From an uncultured Agathobaculum sp. (GTDB lineage Bacteria; Bacillota; Clostridia; Oscillospirales; Butyricicoccaceae): a stretch of DNA of 8,303 bases. Both the position numbers and the translations under genes were made by a program. The notes under the pieces were generated by a model. That model was not told the DNA's origin, did no database searches, and saw only the letters and a program-made list of their open reading frames with translations. Positions 5,981 to 8,303 of the stretch are shown in pieces; positions within the stretch are counted from its first letter, which is position 1; every line of letters begins with the position of its first letter. Location: assembly GCA_944376955.1 (NCBI GenBank), contig CALWEB010000143.1, positions 1-8,303 of the forward strand, written 5' to 3'.

Positions 5981-7746
5981 TGTGATAAGCTGACATCATT
6001 ATTGGTGCCATTTCTCGGATCGTAATAGGCAAAGGTGCTGTCGCTGCCGTCAAACAGGTTGGACTCGTTTGAATTGCCACCCTGCAAGATCCAGTCGAAA
6101 GTCTTGATCAGCGACATCGTAAACGCATTGGGGTTGTATTCTTCCACGACAAACTCGAAGATTTTTACCCATCCCGATGTCTGTGTTTTATTCCGCAGGC
6201 GGATGTACTGTGCCTCGATATTGAGTGTACTCAGGTCGATCTCTGCATTGCCGCTCACCGTACCGCCCGGCACCTCGGTGTAGTTAGTGCCATTCGTCGA
6301 ATATTCCAGCACGCCATCCGTGATCTTATCATTCCCGCCGTCCTGCGTGATCTGTACACGGCCCAACTTTTTAACTTCTCCAAAATTGATGCCAATAAAC
6401 GCTTCTGCCGGAACCTTATCGCGTCCCGGATTACCGCTAGGCAACTGCGGATTTTCTGCCAGGTGCACATAAGAGCCAGTATTGCCATCCAAGATATTAT
6501 TCAGATTACCGCCTGCCACACGCACATTGTCCGACTGAAACGCCGTACCTGTCAGGCGTGCGGGACCCTGCACCTCGTCCGCAACTTCCTCGTTGATCTG
6601 GATTTCGCGCACGGCCAGCCAATTCCCCGATGATGCCGTCGTGACCATCCAGATCCCCATCACACCGGTCAGGTTCATATCCACCTTGCTCAAATTGTTG
6701 CCGCCGCTTGCAAACGTGCCACCCGGCACCTCCTGCCAAGCCTTACCGTCCGTCGTGTACTCCAGCTTACAGGCAGGCAACCGATCCCCATTCGTAGCAT
6801 TCGTACCCGTCAGGAACGCCACACGGTCTACATCCACCTTGCGGCTAAACGTCACACCAATATAGTCGTTCACTTTTGGGCCTCTTCCAAAATGAATGTA
6901 AGAAGAGGGGTTATTATCCAACATACTGCTGCCGCTGCCGCTATAAATTTCGCTGCCAAAGCTATGGATGGGCGTCTCGACCAGTTTGGTCGGGTCGAGG
7001 ATGAGCTCCACCTTTTTGCCCACCATCGACAACAACGCCTTGGTAAACGGCTGGATATGCTGTACACCAACCTCTGCGTATTGCGTGCCGTTTACATATT
7101 TGAATCCATGCTTGTTGGATGCCTCGTACAGGGAGTTTGCCGTCGTATAATTGCTGACAATCAGACTGGAGTCACCGTTGTTCTGAATCGCCTCGAGCGC
7201 ATCCAGCAGCTTCAGGTTCGCTTCTGTCACTTCTTCCCACGAATCCAGCCAGTAAATGATCTGGTTGCGGATGCGTTCGTTGCCCGAAGCCTTGTAGGTA
7301 CCCGCCGCTTCCTTTAAAGTAGTGAAAATTTCCTTCAGTTTCGTAATATCTTCCTGCGCTACCGCAGCGCCGCTGTTGAGGTTATTGCGCACCCGGGTCA
7401 GCAGATCCTTGATCTCTACCGACTCTTCCAGCTTTACAACGCGACTATCCATGGCTTGGTTAATCATGTGCTTGGACATCTCGCGCAGCGCAGCAGAAGC
7501 CGGCGTCTCCTCATAGCTGCCATGATCAACATATTTGAAGGAATCAATCCACGCCTGATCAGCTTCATCCTTCGTCCAAATATGCCAGGAGTAACAAGCA
7601 TTACCGAAAATGGCAACCTTGGAAGGCTCTGATTGCTGCATCGGATTGAGGATGATACCCTGAATATTCTGCGGCTGCACACCAACCTGCAGGAAGTTCG
7701 TGTAACCACCCATGATCAGTTGCCGCTTGGAGTTATCCGAGCAGGG
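5938..7746 (-). CDS. GH84 beta-N-acetylglucosaminidase fragment with discoidin (F5/8 type C) domains
   Basis: This frame continues the GH84 domain straight after the TGA at 7747. The first ATG is at 7713 (591 residues) but lacks a ribosome binding site and starts mid-domain. From that ATG: the rest of the GH84 barrel (GIILNPMQQSEPSKVAIFGN, ACYSWHIW, SFKYVDHGSYEETPASAALR, to about 90); a helical post-catalytic domain (about 95-230); a first F5/8-type domain (about 245-376); a second (about 386-525); and the start of a third (about 533-576, FDGSDSTFAYYDP). The third stops at NGTNNDVSL, after which the frame reads 15 unlikely residues and ends. GH84 enzymes remove N-acetylglucosamine by substrate-assisted catalysis; discoidin domains bind glycans. 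Alone this piece lacks the catalytic Asp pair, so it cannot be an active enzyme. Confidence 0.85.
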   Translation of the reverse strand, partial: PCSDNSKRQLIMGGYTNFLQVGVQPQNIQGIILNPMQQSEPSKVAIFGNACYSWHIWTKDEADQAWIDSFKYVDHGSYEETPASAALREMSKHMINQAMDSRVVKLEESVEIKDLLTRVRNNLNSGAAVAQEDITKLKEIFTTLKEAAGTYKASGNERIRNQIIYWLDSWEEVTEANLKLLDALEAIQNNGDSSLIVSNYTTANSLYEASNKHGFKYVNGTQYAEVGVQHIQPFTKALLSMVGKKVELILDPTKLVETPIHSFGSEIYSGSGSSMLDNNPSSYIHFGRGPKVNDYIGVTFSRKVDVDRVAFLTGTNATNGDRLPACKLEYTTDGKAWQEVPGGTFASGGNNLSKVDMNLTGVMGIWMVTTASSGNWLAVREIQINEEVADEVQGPARLTGTAFQSDNVRVAGGNLNNILDGNTGSYVHLAENPQLPSGNPGRDKVPAEAFIGINFGEVKKLGRVQITQDGGNDKITDGVLEYSTNGTNYTEVPGGTVSGNAEIDLSTLNIEAQYIRLRNKTQTSGWVKIFEFVVEEYNPNAFTMSLIKTFDWILQGGNSNESNLFDGSDSTFAYYDPRNGTNNDVSLSQWMHRQHRKVSWFR

Positions 7747-7749
7747 TCA
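7747..7749 (-). other. In-frame TGA within the GH84 active-site motif
   Basis: The codons read Y-L-W-I-N-TGA-P-C-S-D-N-S-K in one frame. Coding on both sides is the same domain. Trp is expected at this place, and TGG to TGA is a single transition. All other Trp in the window use TGG, and the hydrogenase-MCP gene ends at TGA, so UGA is a stop here. Confidence 0.8.
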
Positions 7750-8303
7750 GTTGATCCACAGATAGGGACCGCGGCCTACCCAGTTCGTAAAATTCTGGGT
7801 GAAATTTTGCGAAACCTCGCCCCAGACCTTACCGCCGGTGACAACCAGCGGCACGGTTTCCGGCATATTCTGTCCAAAATACTTCAGCTGTGCATTGCCG
7901 CTGCCATACATATACGCATTGGGGCAGAACGGGATCGTGGTTTTCAGGCCCGGGTACTTCTGCTGCATCTCAGGCGAAGAAACCCAATCCACCAAATCCT
8001 TCATCAATTGGGTTTGCAGCTGCCAGCCCGTCGCGTTATCGCCGCCCGGCACGCCGGCGTCATCCGCCAGAACCGCGATCTGCCGCACACCGTACTCCAT
8101 GGTCTGCTCGAACTTCTTTTTCAGTGTCTCAAGCGACGCAGCATAGTAAGAATCCTTGGGGACGCCTGTGGTGTCCACAATGCCAAAATACGAGGATTTC
8201 GGTGCAACAGAGAAATTGCTGGTCTGGGAACCGCTGTTTGTACCATTCCACGGGGTAGGTTCGCCGATGTAGTCGAAGCCCGTCCAAACAAACTCACCAG
8301 CAT
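7747..8303 (-). CDS. GH2 beta-galactosidase end fused to a GH84 catalytic fragment (partial, ends at in-frame TGA)
   Basis: The frame enters from the right edge. The first 53 residues in view (GEFVWTGFDYIGEPTPWNG, then SSYFGIVDTTGVPKDSYY) are the end of a GH2 beta-galactosidase TIM barrel. At about 8143 the sequence becomes GH84: LETLKKKFEQTMEYGVRQIA, VLADDAGVPGGD with the catalytic Asp-Asp pair, PFCPNAYMYGSG, VPLVVTGGKVWGEVSQNFT and GRGPYLWIN, then TGA. GH84 barrels normally have on the order of 100 residues before the Asp pair; here only about 25 follow the GH2 end. The first barrel strands are therefore missing and neither enzyme would be complete. In-frame fusion may be a deletion or an assembly join. 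In relatives, from memory, WIN is followed by W-P-C-S-D-N. Confidence 0.8.
   Translation of the reverse strand, partial: AGEFVWTGFDYIGEPTPWNGTNSGSQTSNFSVAPKSSYFGIVDTTGVPKDSYYAASLETLKKKFEQTMEYGVRQIAVLADDAGVPGGDNATGWQLQTQLMKDLVDWVSSPEMQQKYPGLKTTIPFCPNAYMYGSGNAQLKYFGQNMPETVPLVVTGGKVWGEVSQNFTQNFTNWVGRGPYLWIN

Larger units (their letters stand above)
4226..8303 (-). pseudogene. Broken SLH-anchored glycoside hydrolase gene (GH2/GH84 - discoidin - repeats - SLH)
   Basis: The three open pieces annotated separately below read as one former surface protein, or as pieces of two related ones. Three defects are visible. At about 8143 a GH2 end is fused in frame to a GH84 domain missing its first part. 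A TGA at 7747-7749 interrupts GH84 at a conserved Trp position. Near 5986 a -1 frame change joins a half discoidin domain to a half InlB-type repeat. Neither downstream piece has a ribosome binding site before its first possible start. An intact version would be a secreted, cell-wall-bound enzyme acting on N-acetylglucosamine-containing glycans such as mucin or hyaluronan. The alternative is a misassembly of related genes. The gene starts beyond the right edge. Confidence 0.7.

Noticed and set aside
5938..5995. Programmed -1 ribosomal frameshift between the discoidin and SLH frames
   Set aside because: No X-XXY-YYZ slippery site is present in the overlap, and both domains at the join are truncated, which frameshifting would not explain.
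7747..7749. UGA read as Trp (alternative code) or as selenocysteine
   Set aside because: Trp is otherwise always TGG and the hydrogenase-MCP gene ends at TGA. Selenocysteine is not expected at a Trp position and no convincing hairpin follows the codon.
8121..8303. Short minus-strand open frame starting at the right edge
   Set aside because: It is out of frame with the GH2/GH84 coding sequence, which reads clear GH2 motifs through the same bases.

Overview
The window looks like a chromosomal segment of a strictly anaerobic, moderately GC-rich clostridial Firmicute, perhaps an Oscillospirales-type gut bacterium. The clues are a clostridial rnfC-rnfD gene order, an [FeFe]-hydrogenase-like protein, a large surface glycosidase ending in S-layer homology (SLH) domains, and AGGAGG-type ribosome binding sites. 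The family assignment is inference; no taxonomic marker gene is present. All genes I can support lie on the minus strand, so the window reads biologically from right to left.

Right part (4226-8303): remains of a very large surface glycoside hydrolase, now in three open pieces. From the right edge there is the end of a GH2 beta-galactosidase catalytic domain, fused in frame to a GH84 (beta-N-acetylglucosaminidase) domain that lacks its first part. An in-frame TGA then falls where the family has a Trp codon in an active-site motif. The frame continues through the rest of GH84, two F5/8-type (discoidin) domains and a truncated third. A -1 frame break follows, and the second frame encodes an InlB-like repeat, two Listeria-Bacteroides (Flg_new) repeats, a Ser/Gly linker, eight 11-residue repeats and three SLH domains. 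A perfect 18-bp hairpin ends the unit. I read it as a decayed or rearranged SLH-anchored glycan-degrading protein, or an assembly junction between related genes; the sequence alone cannot separate these.

Middle (1831-3962): a single-gene transcription unit with a clear promoter, ribosome binding site and rho-independent terminator. It encodes a 643-residue soluble protein: a ferredoxin-like 2x[4Fe-4S] domain, a catalytic-type [FeFe]-hydrogenase H-cluster domain, another 4-Cys FeS domain and a methyl-accepting chemotaxis (MCP) signalling domain. All four H-cluster cysteine ligands are present, but the usual proton-relay cysteine is proline. This points to a cytoplasmic H2 or redox chemoreceptor rather than a turnover hydrogenase, and it is the most interesting gene here.

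Left part (1-1700): the start of an rnf operon (rnfC complete, rnfD N-terminus only), with a strong-looking promoter preceded by A-tracts and a structured leader. Rnf is the membrane complex that couples oxidation of reduced ferredoxin by NAD+ to ion pumping. The putative H2/redox sensor and Rnf therefore deal with the same reduced-ferredoxin/H2 economy and are adjacent and co-directional, but separated by a terminator and independent promoters.
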